Assembly: GCA_041859875.1 (NCBI GenBank)
Contig: JBFLFY010000012.1
Span: 1 to 64,000, forward strand
From: Thermocaproicibacter sp041859875
GTDB lineage: Bacteria > Bacillota > Clostridia > Oscillospirales > Acutalibacteraceae
Reading direction: 5' to 3'
DNA: 64,000 nt
In this document: one piece after another, positions 44,445-54,223 of the stretch
How the letters are laid out: each line of letters opens with the position of its first letter
Numbering within the stretch: position 1 is the stretch's first letter
Made by a program: the position numbers and the translations under genes
The notes under the pieces: generated by a model
Database searches by the model: none
Told to the model about the DNA's origin: nothing
Seen by the model: the letters and a program-made list of their open reading frames with translations, nothing else

Positions 44445-45464
44445 TTGAAAATCATTGTGGATGCTTTTGGCGGAGATAACGCACCGCTTGAAATTTTGAA
44501 AGGCTGCGCGGATGCTGTGCGCGGTCTTGACCTTGACATTATGCTCACAGGTCCGGAGCAAGTGATACGCCGCGTTGCGGCAGAAAATAATATTTCCCTT
44601 GCGAGAATGGAAATTGTCGATACGCCAAGTGTCATCACAATGCAGGACAGTGCCGGCGAAATCATGAAGTCGAAAAGTGATTCTTCTATGGCGGAAGGGC
44701 TTCGGAGGCTTGCAGCGGGCGAGGGCGATGCCTTTGTTTCCGGCGGGAACAGCGGTGCGCTCGTTGTGGGCGGCGCCTTAATCGTCCGGCATATCAAAGG
44801 AATCCGGCGTGTCGCATTTGCGCCTGTTTTACCGAGTAATAAAGGCTGCTCCATGCTGATTGACTGCGGCGCCAATGTTGACTGCACCCCTGAGATGCTG
44901 CAGCAGTTTGGTATTATGGGTTCCATCTACATGGAAAAGGTGATGGGCGTTAAAAGCCCGCGTGTTGCGCTGGCCAATATTGGCACGGAAGACCACAAGG
45001 GCGGTGAACTGCAGCATAAAGCGTTTGCTTTGTTAAAAGATTCCGGCATTAATTTTGTCGGAAATATCGAAGCGCGCGATATCCCGGATGATGCTGGCGA
45101 CGTCATTGTTGCAGATGGCTTTACCGGAAACATTATTTTAAAAATGTATGAAGGCGTTGCACAGATGCTCATGGGCCGGGTCAAACAGATTTTCATGCAC
45201 GGGCCGCTGAACAAGTTGGCCGCCGCTATTGTGTTGAAAGACGTAAAGCAGCTGAAAAGTGATTTTGACTATAATGAGTACGGCGGCGCACCTCTTCTGG
45301 GCTGTTTAAAACCAGTGTTTAAAACGCACGGAAGTGCAAAAGCGCGAACCTTATACAATGCCATCCGCCTTACGAAAAATTATGTGGAAGGCCATGTAGC
45401 GGAAGAAATTGCCGTGTCGGCTGCGAAGTACAGGAAGGCCAGAAACCTAACGGTTGAAGAATAA
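44445..45464 (+). CDS. plsX: Phosphate acyltransferase PlsX
   Basis: PlsX converts acyl-ACP to acyl-phosphate for PlsY, starting phospholipid synthesis. The 339 residues begin KIIVDAFGGDNAP and include GGNSGALVVGG and VADGFTGNI. The start is TTG 44445, since the conserved N-terminus begins there and AAGGGGA lies ten bases upstream; the long upstream frame overlaps trmFO and is not coding. The acpP gene commonly found next to plsX is absent. Confidence 0.95.
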   Translation: MKIIVDAFGGDNAPLEILKGCADAVRGLDLDIMLTGPEQVIRRVAAENNISLARMEIVDTPSVITMQDSAGEIMKSKSDSSMAEGLRRLAAGEGDAFVSGGNSGALVVGGALIVRHIKGIRRVAFAPVLPSNKGCSMLIDCGANVDCTPEMLQQFGIMGSIYMEKVMGVKSPRVALANIGTEDHKGGELQHKAFALLKDSGINFVGNIEARDIPDDAGDVIVADGFTGNIILKMYEGVAQMLMGRVKQIFMHGPLNKLAAAIVLKDVKQLKSDFDYNEYGGAPLLGCLKPVFKTHGSAKARTLYNAIRLTKNYVEGHVAEEIAVSAAKYRKARNLTVEE

Positions 45465-45487
45465 TCTGATTGCTGGAGCGAAAATCG

Positions 45488-46162
45488 ATGAAAGAACTGG
45501 AAGACAAACTTCAATATCATTTTAAAAATCAGCAGTACCTTAAAACGGCGCTGACGCATTCTTCTTATGCGAATGAATGCCATGCGCCGGGCGGCAGCTA
45601 TGAACGCCTTGAATTTCTTGGCGACTCCATACTTGGGCTTGTTGTGGCGGACTACCTTTACCGCAATTACCCAAAGCTGCCGGAAGGTGACCTTACGAAA
45701 AAGCGTGCGGCTCTTGTCTGCGAAAAAGCCTGCTGCGGCTTTTCCATGCAAATTGGAGTTGGGGACTACCTCCTTTTAAGCCGCGGCGAGCAAAATTCGG
45801 GCGGCAGGACACGCTCTTCCATTCTGGCGGATGTTTTTGAATCCATTACTGCTGCAATTTTTCTTGACGGCGGTATGCAGGAAGCACAGAGTTTTATTCT
45901 GCGCTTTGTAATCCCGCTGCTGAAAGCTTCGAAACCGAAAACTTTTAAAGACTATAAAACTGCACTTCAGGAAATTGTTCAGAAAAATCCGGAAGATCGC
46001 CTGGAGTATGTGCTGACAGGTGAAAGCGGACCGGATCATGACAAACATTTTACTGTGGAAGTCAATCTGGATGGCAATGTAGTCGGAAAAGGCGGCGGCC
46101 GCAGCAAAAAAGAAGCGGAGCAGCAGGCAGCCCGCGAAGCATTGGGACTGATGGGCTATTGA
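45488..46162 (+). CDS. rnc: Ribonuclease III
   Basis: RNase III cuts double-stranded RNA in rRNA precursor processing. The 224 residues contain the catalytic signature ERLEFLGDSILGLVVADYL, the second acidic site DVFESITAAIFLDGG and a C-terminal double-stranded RNA binding domain (GKGGGRSKKEAEQQAAREAL). ATG 45488 follows GGAG. It overlaps the radical SAM gene by 4 bases. Confidence 0.96.
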   Translation: MKELEDKLQYHFKNQQYLKTALTHSSYANECHAPGGSYERLEFLGDSILGLVVADYLYRNYPKLPEGDLTKKRAALVCEKACCGFSMQIGVGDYLLLSRGEQNSGGRTRSSILADVFESITAAIFLDGGMQEAQSFILRFVIPLLKASKPKTFKDYKTALQEIVQKNPEDRLEYVLTGESGPDHDKHFTVEVNLDGNVVGKGGGRSKKEAEQQAAREALGLMGY

Positions 46163-47157
46163 GACACGCAAATGTGGCACTGTTTGTGCCGAACAATGGA
46201 TGCCGCCATGCCTGCAGTTTTTGCAGCCAGCGCAGTATAACCGGCGTACAGGTTCAGCCTACGGCGGATGATGTTCGCAGTGTGGCGGAGACGGCTCTTG
46301 CCAGCCTCGGCAAAAAGTCCAAAGGAGCGGAGATTGCTTTTTTCGGCGGCAGTTTTACTGCCATTGAACGAAATTATATGCTGGAACTTCTGCAGGCGGC
46401 GGAACCTTATATTAAGAACGGCAGCTTTGCCGGAATTCGTATTTCTACCCGCCCGGATGCTATTGATGCCGAAATTCTGGCTATTCTGAAAGAATATGGC
46501 GTAACAACAGTCGAACTTGGCGCGCAGAGCATGGACAACCGTGTGCTCGCTTTAAATGGCCGCGGCCATACGGCAGAGCAAGTCATTTCGGCCTCAAGGC
46601 AGATTCGTAATGCGGGATTTGCCCTTGGGCTTCAGATGATGACGGGGCTGATGGGCGACAGCGATGACGGAGCGCGAAAAACGGCTGCAAAAATTGCATC
46701 CCTGCAGCCGGAATGCGTCCGTATCTACCCGACAATCGCTCTTCGCGGAACAGAACTTGGCGACGCTTATCTGCGCGGCGAATATGCTCCGCAGACGCTG
46801 GAAAGTGCTGTTGAGCTTTGCGCCGGCCTGCTCGACTTTTTTGATTCCTATCATATTCCGGTGATTCGCCTGGGCCTGCATGCTTCGCCGGAATTGGAAC
46901 GGGATATGCTGGCAGGCCCTTGGCATCCGGCTTTTCGTGAACTGTGTGAAAGCCGCCGATTCCTGAAAAAGATGATTCAAGAGTTGCAGGCACGAAAAAC
47001 TGAGCCGGGCCAGGTAACCATTTTTGTATATCCCGGGTGTATTTCGCAGGCTTCCGGGCAGAAAAAAGACAACCTGCGGGCGCTTGCCGCGCACGGCTAT
47101 ACTGTAAAAATCAAGCCGGATGCTTCCGTAGAACGCGGCTGCATTAAAATTTTGTGA
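46159..47157 (+). CDS. Elp3-like radical SAM protein
   Basis: The 332-residue protein has the CxxxCxxC iron-sulfur motif GCRHACSFC near residue 15, FFGGSFTAI, STRPDAID and VELGAQSMD, all typical of the Elp3/oxygen-independent radical SAM group. It lacks the acetyltransferase domain of Elp3. Its substrate is unknown; tRNA or rRNA modification is a fair guess. The start is TTG overlapping the rnc stop. The location between rnc and smc recurs in Clostridia. Confidence 0.82.
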   Translation: MRHANVALFVPNNGCRHACSFCSQRSITGVQVQPTADDVRSVAETALASLGKKSKGAEIAFFGGSFTAIERNYMLELLQAAEPYIKNGSFAGIRISTRPDAIDAEILAILKEYGVTTVELGAQSMDNRVLALNGRGHTAEQVISASRQIRNAGFALGLQMMTGLMGDSDDGARKTAAKIASLQPECVRIYPTIALRGTELGDAYLRGEYAPQTLESAVELCAGLLDFFDSYHIPVIRLGLHASPELERDMLAGPWHPAFRELCESRRFLKKMIQELQARKTEPGQVTIFVYPGCISQASGQKKDNLRALAAHGYTVKIKPDASVERGCIKIL

Positions 47158-47173
47158 AACGGAGGCTGTCGTT

Positions 47174-50100
47174 TTGCTTCTCAAATTGCTGGGACTTCAG
47201 GGCTTCAAAACATTTCCGGACAAAACAACACTGACTTTTCACAATGGCATTACTGCGGTCGTAGGGCCGAACGGAAGCGGAAAAAGCAATATCTGTGACG
47301 CAGTGCGCTGGGTGCTTGGCGAGCAGTCCGTCCGCACACTTCGCTGCACAAAAATGGAGGATGTTATTTTTGGCGGAACCCCCGAAAGGAAACCGCTCGG
47401 CTTCGCGGAAGTAACGCTGACAGCTGACAACAGGGGCCGCGAGCTTCCCTATGATGCAGATGAAGTCGCCATTACCCGCCGTTACTATCGTTCCGGGGAA
47501 AGCGAGTACCGCATTAACAATGCCGCAGTCCGGCTGAAGGACATTAATGAACTTTTTATGGATACCGGCCTTGGGCGCGATGGATATTCCATTATCGGCC
47601 AGGGTAAAATTGACAGCATTGTTGCAGCACGCAGTGAAGACCGGCGCGAAATTTTTGAAGAAGCCGCCGGCATTTCCCGTTTTCGCTACCGCAAAGAAGA
47701 TGCAGAACATCGGTTGGCGCAGGCGGAGGATAATCTGCTTCGTCTTCATGATATTCTTTCAGAACTGGAAAATCGGGTTGGCCCGCTTAAAGAACAGTCT
47801 GAAAAAGCCCAAAAATTTCTCACCCTTTCGGCGGAAAAGAAAAAGCTTGAAATTGGCTTGTGGCTGAACGTGCTTGAACGGTCCGGGCAGATACTGCGCG
47901 AACAGGAAGACAAAATTCTAATTGCTAAAAATCAGCACGATTCTGCAGAAGAGGCAGTTCAGGAAATGGAAAATCAGTTGGAAAAGACTTTTCAGGACTC
48001 CAATGCCTGCGCGGCAAAAGTGGATGAAATTCGGAACCGCTGTTCTTCCCTGGAAGAGGATGCGGCAAAGAAAGACGGTGAAGTTTCCGTCCTGCAGAAC
48101 GACATCCGTCATAGTGAAGAGAACATTACCCGTGTGCGCGGTGAAATTGAGCAGAACAGCCTTTTCGGTACGGATTTAGAGAATGATATTGCTCAGAAAA
48201 AGCAGCAGATAGAAGAAAAGCAGACCTTCATCCAGTCGAAAGATGAGGCTTTCAGCAGCTGTACGGAACAGCTTGCAAAACTGCGCAGCGGCATGGACGA
48301 AACATCCGGGCGTGCCGACAGCTTTTCGCGGGAGATTGCAGAATTGACTGCACAGGCAACGGAAGCAAAAGTGGCTGAAATGACGGCGATTTCTACAATT
48401 AGTGAAATTGAGCTGCGCCTTTCTTCCATACGGGCAAATGCGAAAGAAAAGGATACAAAACTGCAGGAAACGCAGCAAGCGGAAACGCAGTACATAGAAA
48501 AGCTAAAAGAAGCTGACAATAAAATTCAGGCACTTTCCAACACAGTAAGCGGCTATCAAATGCGTTTGGAAGCGCGGATGCGCCGGCGTGAAGCCGCAAA
48601 GCAGCAGAGCGATACCATGCAGCTTGACCTGCAGGAGCAGCTTCGCCGTGCCAAACTGCTGGAGAATCTGGAACATAACCTCGAAGGCTTTTCAAACAGT
48701 GTAAAAGCCATTATGAAAGCTTCCAGCCGCGGTGAGCTTATAGGAATTCACGGGCCGGTTTCCCGCCTGATCAAAGTTCCGGAGCAGTATGCTACTGCCA
48801 TGGAAACGGCCCTTGGCGCTGCCATGCAGAACATTGTTGTGGGTACGGAACAAGACGCGAAACGAGCCATTGCCTTTTTAAAGCGTTCCAACACTGGGCG
48901 GGCTACATTTCTTCCGGCTGCAACCATTCACGGACGGACGCTGCAGGAAAGGGGTCTTTCTTCCTGCAGAGGCTTTCTTGGAATTGCTGCTGAACTGTGC
49001 ACTTATGAAGAGCCTTACCGTGAAATTGTTCATTCCCTTCTCGGACGTATTGTGATTGCAGAAGACCTTGACTGTGCTGCAGCGATTGCCGGAAAGTACG
49101 GCTACCGTTTCCGGATTGTTACACTCGACGGTCAGGTCGTCAATGCCGGCGGTTCCTTTACAGGCGGTTCGCTTGCCCGGAATTCGGGTCTTTTGAGCCG
49201 CGCGACGGAAATTGAAAAGATCCGTAAAGATGCGGAAACACTTCGGCAAAAATCAGAAAAAGCCGCTGCAAACTATAAATCGGCTTCAGAAGAAGCCGCC
49301 GCCGCGGAAGCGGAGCTTTCCGGCGCGAAAGGCGAACTTGCTTCTGCACAGGAAGAGCGGGTCCATCTCGATGCGGAGCATCGCCGTGTTCAGGCAGAAG
49401 GGGAGTCAATTCGAAAAGATTCCACTGCTATTGCTTCTGAAATATCTGCGGCGGAAGAGCGCCTGGAAGCGCAGCACAAAGCAAAAGAATCTGCCGTGCA
49501 AAAAAGTGCGGCGCTGCAAAAAGAGATGGAAGCAAAGAAAGCACAGCTCGCCGAAATCAGCGGCAGCCGTGAAGAGCTGAGCCGTAAATGCGATGAACTT
49601 ACCGGAGCAATTCAGAAGATTGAACTGGAACGTCTTGATGCCAAAAAAGATGTGCAGTCTCTTCAAAGCTCTATTCGGGAAGCGGAAGAGCGCGGCCGTG
49701 GGCACAAAGAGAAAATAAAGGCTTTGCAGGCCGAAATCGAGAAGACGCAGAAGTCCACCGCAGATTTAAAGGAAAAGATTACCGCATGCGAGGCAGAAGC
49801 GCAGAAAATGCGGCAGGATGTGCAGAATTCGTCCGGGCAGATTGAAGAACTGAACAACCGCCGCATGGCGCTGGAGCAGCAGGCTACAGGCCTTCGTGCG
49901 CAGGAGCGCGTAAAGTCGGAAGAAAAAGAGAAAATCGGTCACGACCTTGCCCTTTTGGAAGAACGAAAGGCAAATCTGCAGAAAGAATACGACAGCATTG
50001 TTTCGCAGCTTTGGGAAGAATATCAGTTAACCCGGCGCGAAGCTGAGGAGCAGACTGCTGCGAAAATCACGGATGCGGCCGGGGCAAAAATACGCTTGAC

Positions 50101-50749
50101 TACAGTGAAAAATGAAATTCGAAACCTTGGAAATGTGAACGTTGCTGCCGTGGAAGAATATAAAGAAGTCAGCGAGCGGTATGAGTTTATGAAAACCCAG
50201 ATTTCCGATGTGGAGCAGTCGCGCGATGAACTCAGCCATCTCATTGGAAACTTGACGCATCAGATGAAAGACTTGTTTACCGTTCGTTTTGAGCTAATCA
50301 ATCGTAATTTTACGCAGACATTCCGCGATATGTTTGGGGGCGGTCACGGAAGCCTTTCCCTTACCGACCCAAAGGATGTGCTGAATTCCGGCATTGAAAT
50401 TTCGGTTCAGCCGCCTGGGAAAATTGTATCACACCTGGAGGCACTTTCCGGTGGTGAAAAGGCGCTTGTTGCCATTGCACTCTATTTTGCTATTATGAAA
50501 GTCAATCCGCCGCCATTCTGTATTCTGGATGAGATTGATGCGGCGCTTGATGATGTAAATGTCACCCGTTTTGCCGCCTACCTGCGTCATATGACGGACA
50601 AAACGCAGTTTATTGTTATTACCCACCGGCGAGGCAGCATGGAAGAAGCCGATGTCCTTTACGGTGTTACCATGCAGGACGAGGGCGTTTCTAAATTGCT
50701 TGAAATGCCTGTCAGCCAGGTGGAGGCAAAGCTCGGCATAAAAGCCTGA
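47174..50749 (+). CDS. smc: Chromosome segregation protein SMC
   Basis: SMC forms the ring ATPase of condensin with ScpA and ScpB. The 1191 residues show Walker A GPNGSGKSN, QGKIDSIV, a coiled coil from about 165-500, the hinge (about 500-670; GEL IGIHGPVSRL to GGSFTGGS), a second coiled coil and the C-terminal LSGGEKAL signature with Walker B FCILDEIDAALDD. The start is TTG with GGAGG eight bases upstream. ftsY follows. Confidence 0.97.
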   Translation: MLLKLLGLQGFKTFPDKTTLTFHNGITAVVGPNGSGKSNICDAVRWVLGEQSVRTLRCTKMEDVIFGGTPERKPLGFAEVTLTADNRGRELPYDADEVAITRRYYRSGESEYRINNAAVRLKDINELFMDTGLGRDGYSIIGQGKIDSIVAARSEDRREIFEEAAGISRFRYRKEDAEHRLAQAEDNLLRLHDILSELENRVGPLKEQSEKAQKFLTLSAEKKKLEIGLWLNVLERSGQILREQEDKILIAKNQHDSAEEAVQEMENQLEKTFQDSNACAAKVDEIRNRCSSLEEDAAKKDGEVSVLQNDIRHSEENITRVRGEIEQNSLFGTDLENDIAQKKQQIEEKQTFIQSKDEAFSSCTEQLAKLRSGMDETSGRADSFSREIAELTAQATEAKVAEMTAISTISEIELRLSSIRANAKEKDTKLQETQQAETQYIEKLKEADNKIQALSNTVSGYQMRLEARMRRREAAKQQSDTMQLDLQEQLRRAKLLENLEHNLEGFSNSVKAIMKASSRGELIGIHGPVSRLIKVPEQYATAMETALGAAMQNIVVGTEQDAKRAIAFLKRSNTGRATFLPAATIHGRTLQERGLSSCRGFLGIAAELCTYEEPYREIVHSLLGRIVIAEDLDCAAAIAGKYGYRFRIVTLDGQVVNAGGSFTGGSLARNSGLLSRATEIEKIRKDAETLRQKSEKAAANYKSASEEAAAAEAELSGAKGELASAQEERVHLDAEHRRVQAEGESIRKDSTAIASEISAAEERLEAQHKAKESAVQKSAALQKEMEAKKAQLAEISGSREELSRKCDELTGAIQKIELERLDAKKDVQSLQSSIREAEERGRGHKEKIKALQAEIEKTQKSTADLKEKITACEAEAQKMRQDVQNSSGQIEELNNRRMALEQQATGLRAQERVKSEEKEKIGHDLALLEERKANLQKEYDSIVSQLWEEYQLTRREAEEQTAAKITDAAGAKIRLTTVKNEIRNLGNVNVAAVEEYKEVSERYEFMKTQISDVEQSRDELSHLIGNLTHQMKDLFTVRFELINRNFTQTFRDMFGGGHGSLSLTDPKDVLNSGIEISVQPPGKIVSHLEALSGGEKALVAIALYFAIMKVNPPPFCILDEIDAALDDVNVTRFAAYLRHMTDKTQFIVITHRRGSMEEADVLYGVTMQDEGVSKLLEMPVSQVEAKLGIKA

Positions 50750-50769
50750 GCCGGAAAGGAGCAGCCAAA

Positions 50770-51684
50770 ATGGGACTGTTTGCGAAAATCAAAGAAGGGC
50801 TGAGAAAAACCCGTGAAAGCATGAGCGCTTCCGTTACTTCCATGCTGAACTCTTTTACAAAAATAGATGAAGGCCTTTTTGAGGAATTGGAAGAACTCCT
50901 CGTTATGGGCGACGTCGGTGTTACAACGGCGGAGCATATCTGCGGTGAACTTCGCAAAGAAGTAAAAGAGCAGGGTGTGACTGAACCGGCAAAAATTTCT
51001 GAAATGCTGAAAACAATTATTGCCAATATGCTTCGCGGCGGCGAAGAACTGAAAATCAATACGAAACCTTCCGTTATCCTTGTTATCGGCGTGAATGGCG
51101 TTGGCAAAACGACCACAATCGGCAAAATTGCTGCCATGCTGGAAAAGCAGGGCAAAAAGGTTATTCTTGGCGCGGCAGATACATTTCGTGCGGCAGCTGT
51201 TGAACAGCTTGGCGTCTGGGCACAGCGTTCCGGTGCAGAAATGGTCAGCCAGCCGCAGGGAAGCGACCCCGCTTCCGTTGTGTTTGACTCCATAGCTGCT
51301 GCAAAATCCCGCGCAGCCGACGTCGTTATCTGTGATACGGCGGGCCGCCTGCACAACAAAAAGAATTTGATGGAAGAACTGGCCAAAATAAACCGTGTCA
51401 TCGAGCGCGAAGCACCGGAATGTGACCGCGAGGTGCTGCTTGTACTGGATGCGACGACCGGGCAGAATGCGGTGAACCAGGCGCGTGAGTTTCAAAACGT
51501 CGCCGATATAACCGGCATTGTGCTTACAAAACTTGATGGCACTCCGCGCGGCGGTGTCATACTGGCTATCCGGGAAGAACTGGGCCTGCCTGTAAAATTT
51601 ATTGGCGTAGGCGAGCAGGTAGACGATTTGCAGCCGTTCAATGCCGATGAATTTGCAGAAGCACTTTTTGCAAAACAGGAGTAA
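50770..51684 (+). CDS. ftsY: Signal recognition particle receptor FtsY
   Basis: FtsY receives SRP-ribosome complexes at the membrane. The 304-residue protein has the N domain (about 1-90) and the G domain with GVNGVGKTTTIGKIA, DTFRAAAVEQL, DTAGRLHNK and TKLDGTPRGG (usually AKGG). It lacks the long acidic A domain of E. coli FtsY. AAAGGAG precedes the ATG. Confidence 0.96.
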   Translation: MGLFAKIKEGLRKTRESMSASVTSMLNSFTKIDEGLFEELEELLVMGDVGVTTAEHICGELRKEVKEQGVTEPAKISEMLKTIIANMLRGGEELKINTKPSVILVIGVNGVGKTTTIGKIAAMLEKQGKKVILGAADTFRAAAVEQLGVWAQRSGAEMVSQPQGSDPASVVFDSIAAAKSRAADVVICDTAGRLHNKKNLMEELAKINRVIEREAPECDREVLLVLDATTGQNAVNQAREFQNVADITGIVLTKLDGTPRGGVILAIREELGLPVKFIGVGEQVDDLQPFNADEFAEALFAKQE

Positions 51685-51687
51685 AAA

Positions 51688-52275
51688 ATGGAATTGATTC
51701 TTGCAACGCATAACCAAAATAAAGTTCGGGAGTTTCAGCGAATCCTTGAACCGCTTTCCGTCAAAATCTGCACGGCGGAACTTCCGGAGGTAGACGAAAC
51801 CGGAAAGACCTTTGCCGAAAATGCTTTTCTAAAAGCTTCCTCAGCCTGCCGTGTAACAGGGAAGCCTGCTGTAGCAGATGACTCCGGCCTTGCTGTAGAT
51901 GCCCTTGGCGGTGCGCCGGGAATTTATTCTGCACGTTATGCCGGTGAAGGTGCTTCCAACGAAGAGAGAATTCAAAAATTACTCTGTGAGATGAAAAATG
52001 TACCGGTGGAAAAACGCTCGGCAAAATTTGTCTGTTCCATCTGCTGTGTTTTTCCGAATGGAACCCGCATCACCGCTGAGGGTGAGTGCCCTGGCAGTGT
52101 GGCTTTTAAGCCGCAGGGGAAAGACGGCTTCGGCTACGACCCGGTGTTCCTGGTGGGTGAAAAAACTTTTGCAGAAATTCCGGGTGAAGAAAAAGATATA
52201 ATCAGCCACCGCGGAAAGGCGCTTCGCCTTTTCGCGGAAAAATTGAAAAAATATAAGGAGCATCAGTCATGCTGA
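51688..52275 (+). CDS. rdgB: XTP/dITP diphosphatase (RdgB/HAM1)
   Basis: The enzyme removes deaminated purine nucleotides (dITP, XTP). The 195 residues have LATHNQNKVREFQ, TFAENAFLKA, VADDSGLAVDAL, YDPVFLV and SHRGKALR. It begins three bases after the ftsY stop and overlaps yhbY by 7 bases. Confidence 0.94.
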   Translation: MELILATHNQNKVREFQRILEPLSVKICTAELPEVDETGKTFAENAFLKASSACRVTGKPAVADDSGLAVDALGGAPGIYSARYAGEGASNEERIQKLLCEMKNVPVEKRSAKFVCSICCVFPNGTRITAEGECPGSVAFKPQGKDGFGYDPVFLVGEKTFAEIPGEEKDIISHRGKALRLFAEKLKKYKEHQSC

Positions 52276-52574
52276 ACAGTAAACAGCGCGCTTACCTGCG
52301 TTCACTTGCAAATCCGCTCGAAACCATTTTGATTATAGGAAAGAACGGCATAGACTCGGATGTTGTAAAGCAGGCCGATGATGCCCTCACGGCACGCGAA
52401 TTAATCAAGGGAAAAGTACTTGAAACTTCACCTGTTTCGCCGAAAGAAGCTGCTGAGCAGATTGCTGCCGAAACATCTTCGGAAAATGTACAGGTTATCG
52501 GTTCCAAATTTATACTTTACCGCAGGAATGAGAAGGACCCGAAAATAATACTTCACAAAGCACGAAAAAAGTAA
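52269..52574 (+). CDS. yhbY: YhbY/CRM-domain RNA-binding protein
   Basis: The 101-residue protein is a single CRM domain (LNSKQRAYLRSLA at the start, IGKNGID as the GxxG-like loop, GSKFILYR at the end), associated with 50S subunit assembly. It overlaps rdgB and is followed by nadD after 33 bases. Confidence 0.9.
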   Translation: MLNSKQRAYLRSLANPLETILIIGKNGIDSDVVKQADDALTARELIKGKVLETSPVSPKEAAEQIAAETSSENVQVIGSKFILYRRNEKDPKIILHKARKK

Positions 52575-52607
52575 TATGATAAAACCATACCGAAATCTGG
52601 TGGCACA

Positions 52608-53210
52608 ATGGAAAAGATAGCTGTGTTTGGAGGGACATTTAACCCAATTCACAATGGGCATATCCATTTAGCAAAACGATTTGCTGAATTGCTGCACGTT
52701 GACAAGGTTCTGGTTATTCCTACCAATATCCCGCCGCATAAGCGGGCACCCAATCTTGCTTCCGCAGAAGCCAGGCTTGCCATGTGCAGGCTTGCGGTTT
52801 GTGATGACCCGCTTTTTGAGGTGAGCAGCATTGAAGTCTGCCGCAGTGGGCCAAGCTATACGGCTGAAACACTCTGTGAACTGAAGCAGATTTACCCGGT
52901 CTCCGAGCTTTTTCTCCTTACGGGGGAAGATATGTTCGTTACATTGGAGCAGTGGTACCATCCGGAAACAATTTTTTCACTTTCTACTGTATGTGCCGCG
53001 CCGCGGAGCAAAGCAGGCAGCACGGCTTTATATGCATATGCGGAAAAATTAAGGCGCAAAGGAGTAAAGGCTCGGGTCGAAAGTATTCATTATCTCCCAA
53101 TTTCGTCAACAATGGTCCGTGAAGCGGTCAAGGCAGGACGAAACATTTCTGCCTTTGTTCCTAAAGCGGTTGAAAAGTATATTTACGCAAAAAAATTATA
53201 TCTGGAGTGA
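52608..53210 (+). CDS. nadD: Nicotinate-nucleotide adenylyltransferase
   Basis: NadD adenylates nicotinate mononucleotide in NAD synthesis. The 200-residue protein has the nucleotidyltransferase motif FGGTFNPIHNGH and ISSTMVREAV near the C-terminus. The RBS is weak (GGTGG). nadD and yqeK are neighbours in most Firmicutes. Confidence 0.95.
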   Translation: MEKIAVFGGTFNPIHNGHIHLAKRFAELLHVDKVLVIPTNIPPHKRAPNLASAEARLAMCRLAVCDDPLFEVSSIEVCRSGPSYTAETLCELKQIYPVSELFLLTGEDMFVTLEQWYHPETIFSLSTVCAAPRSKAGSTALYAYAEKLRRKGVKARVESIHYLPISSTMVREAVKAGRNISAFVPKAVEKYIYAKKLYLE

Positions 53211-53215
53211 ATGTC

Positions 53216-53794
53216 ATGAATCTTGAAGACTATAAAAGCATTATAAAGCCTTTGCTCAGCGAAAAGAGGTATTACCACTCTATTTGTGTTTCGCAGAAAG
53301 CAAAAGCATTTGCAGAAAGATACGGCGCAGATGTGCAGAAAGCTGAAACGGCAGGAATCCTGCATGACATTATGAAAGATCTTCCTCCGGAACAGCAGCT
53401 TCAGAAGATGGAGCAGTACGGCATCAAGCTAAGTGACGTGGAACGTTCTGCACAGAAACTGTGGCATGCTATGCTGGGCGCGGCTTATATCAAAAATGAG
53501 CTTCATATAGATGACCCGGAAATTTTGGATGCTGTCCGATACCATACGACGGGCCGCAGAAATATGAGTCTGCTGGAAAAAATCCTTTTCATAGCGGATT
53601 TTGTTTCGGATGACCGTGATTACCCGGGCGTAGAAGGCCTTCGCCGTGCGGCGGAAGTCAGCCTTGAAAACGCCATGATAGAAGGTCTTGCCTTTACAAT
53701 TTCCGACTTGGCAGGCCAGAAAAAGGCGATTCACCCCGACACCATTGAGGCGTATAATCAGGCGGCACTTTCTTACTGCCGAAATAATACATAA
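53216..53794 (+). CDS. yqeK: YqeK family HD-domain hydrolase
   Basis: YqeK proteins are symmetrical diadenosine tetraphosphate hydrolases. The 192 residues have the HD pattern: His in YYHSICVS, HD in GILHDIMKDL, His in LWHAMLGAA, RYHTTGR and the late Asp in IADFVSDDR. ATG 53216 follows GGAGTGAA; GTG at 53207 overlaps nadD and is less likely. Confidence 0.9.
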   Translation: MNLEDYKSIIKPLLSEKRYYHSICVSQKAKAFAERYGADVQKAETAGILHDIMKDLPPEQQLQKMEQYGIKLSDVERSAQKLWHAMLGAAYIKNELHIDDPEILDAVRYHTTGRRNMSLLEKILFIADFVSDDRDYPGVEGLRRAAEVSLENAMIEGLAFTISDLAGQKKAIHPDTIEAYNQAALSYCRNNT

Positions 53795-53819
53795 ATTAGA
53801 AACAGGAGGGTTCTTGTAC

Positions 53820-54173
53820 ATGACTTCTCTGGAACTAGCCGAAAGCGCCATACGGGCTTTGGATGGAAAAAAGGCCGAGGACATTAAACTCATCAAAGTG
53901 CGTGATGTTTCGGCATTAGCTGATTATTTTGTAATAGCTACAGGCAGCAGCAGCACCCATGTGAAAGCCCTGGCGGATGAAGTAGAATTTAAGTTAAAAC
54001 AGGGCGGAACACCGCCAAACCACACAGAAGGCTATCGCTCAAACTCCTGGATCCTGATTGATTACGGCAGCGTAGTCGTTCATGTTTTTACACCGGAGTC
54101 ACGCAGCTATTACGACCTTGATAAGTTATGGCGCGATGGCGAAACGGTTGATATTTCTGGCTTAATGAAGTAA
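53820..54173 (+). CDS. rsfS: Ribosomal silencing factor RsfS
   Basis: RsfS binds L14 and blocks subunit joining in starvation. The 117-residue protein has KAEDIKLIKVRDVS, ADYFVIATGSS and YDLDKLW. ATG 53820 follows AGGAGGG. It is in the usual place after yqeK. Confidence 0.94.
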   Translation: MTSLELAESAIRALDGKKAEDIKLIKVRDVSALADYFVIATGSSSTHVKALADEVEFKLKQGGTPPNHTEGYRSNSWILIDYGSVVVHVFTPESRSYYDLDKLWRDGETVDISGLMK

Positions 54174-54223
54174 TACCGCCGCTTAATACGGTGGAAAATA
54201 TCCATAAAATAGGGGCGAATGAA

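Noticed and set aside
54174..54223. T-box leader before leuS
   Set aside because: Only 50 bases are available, with a small hairpin and no T-box sequence.
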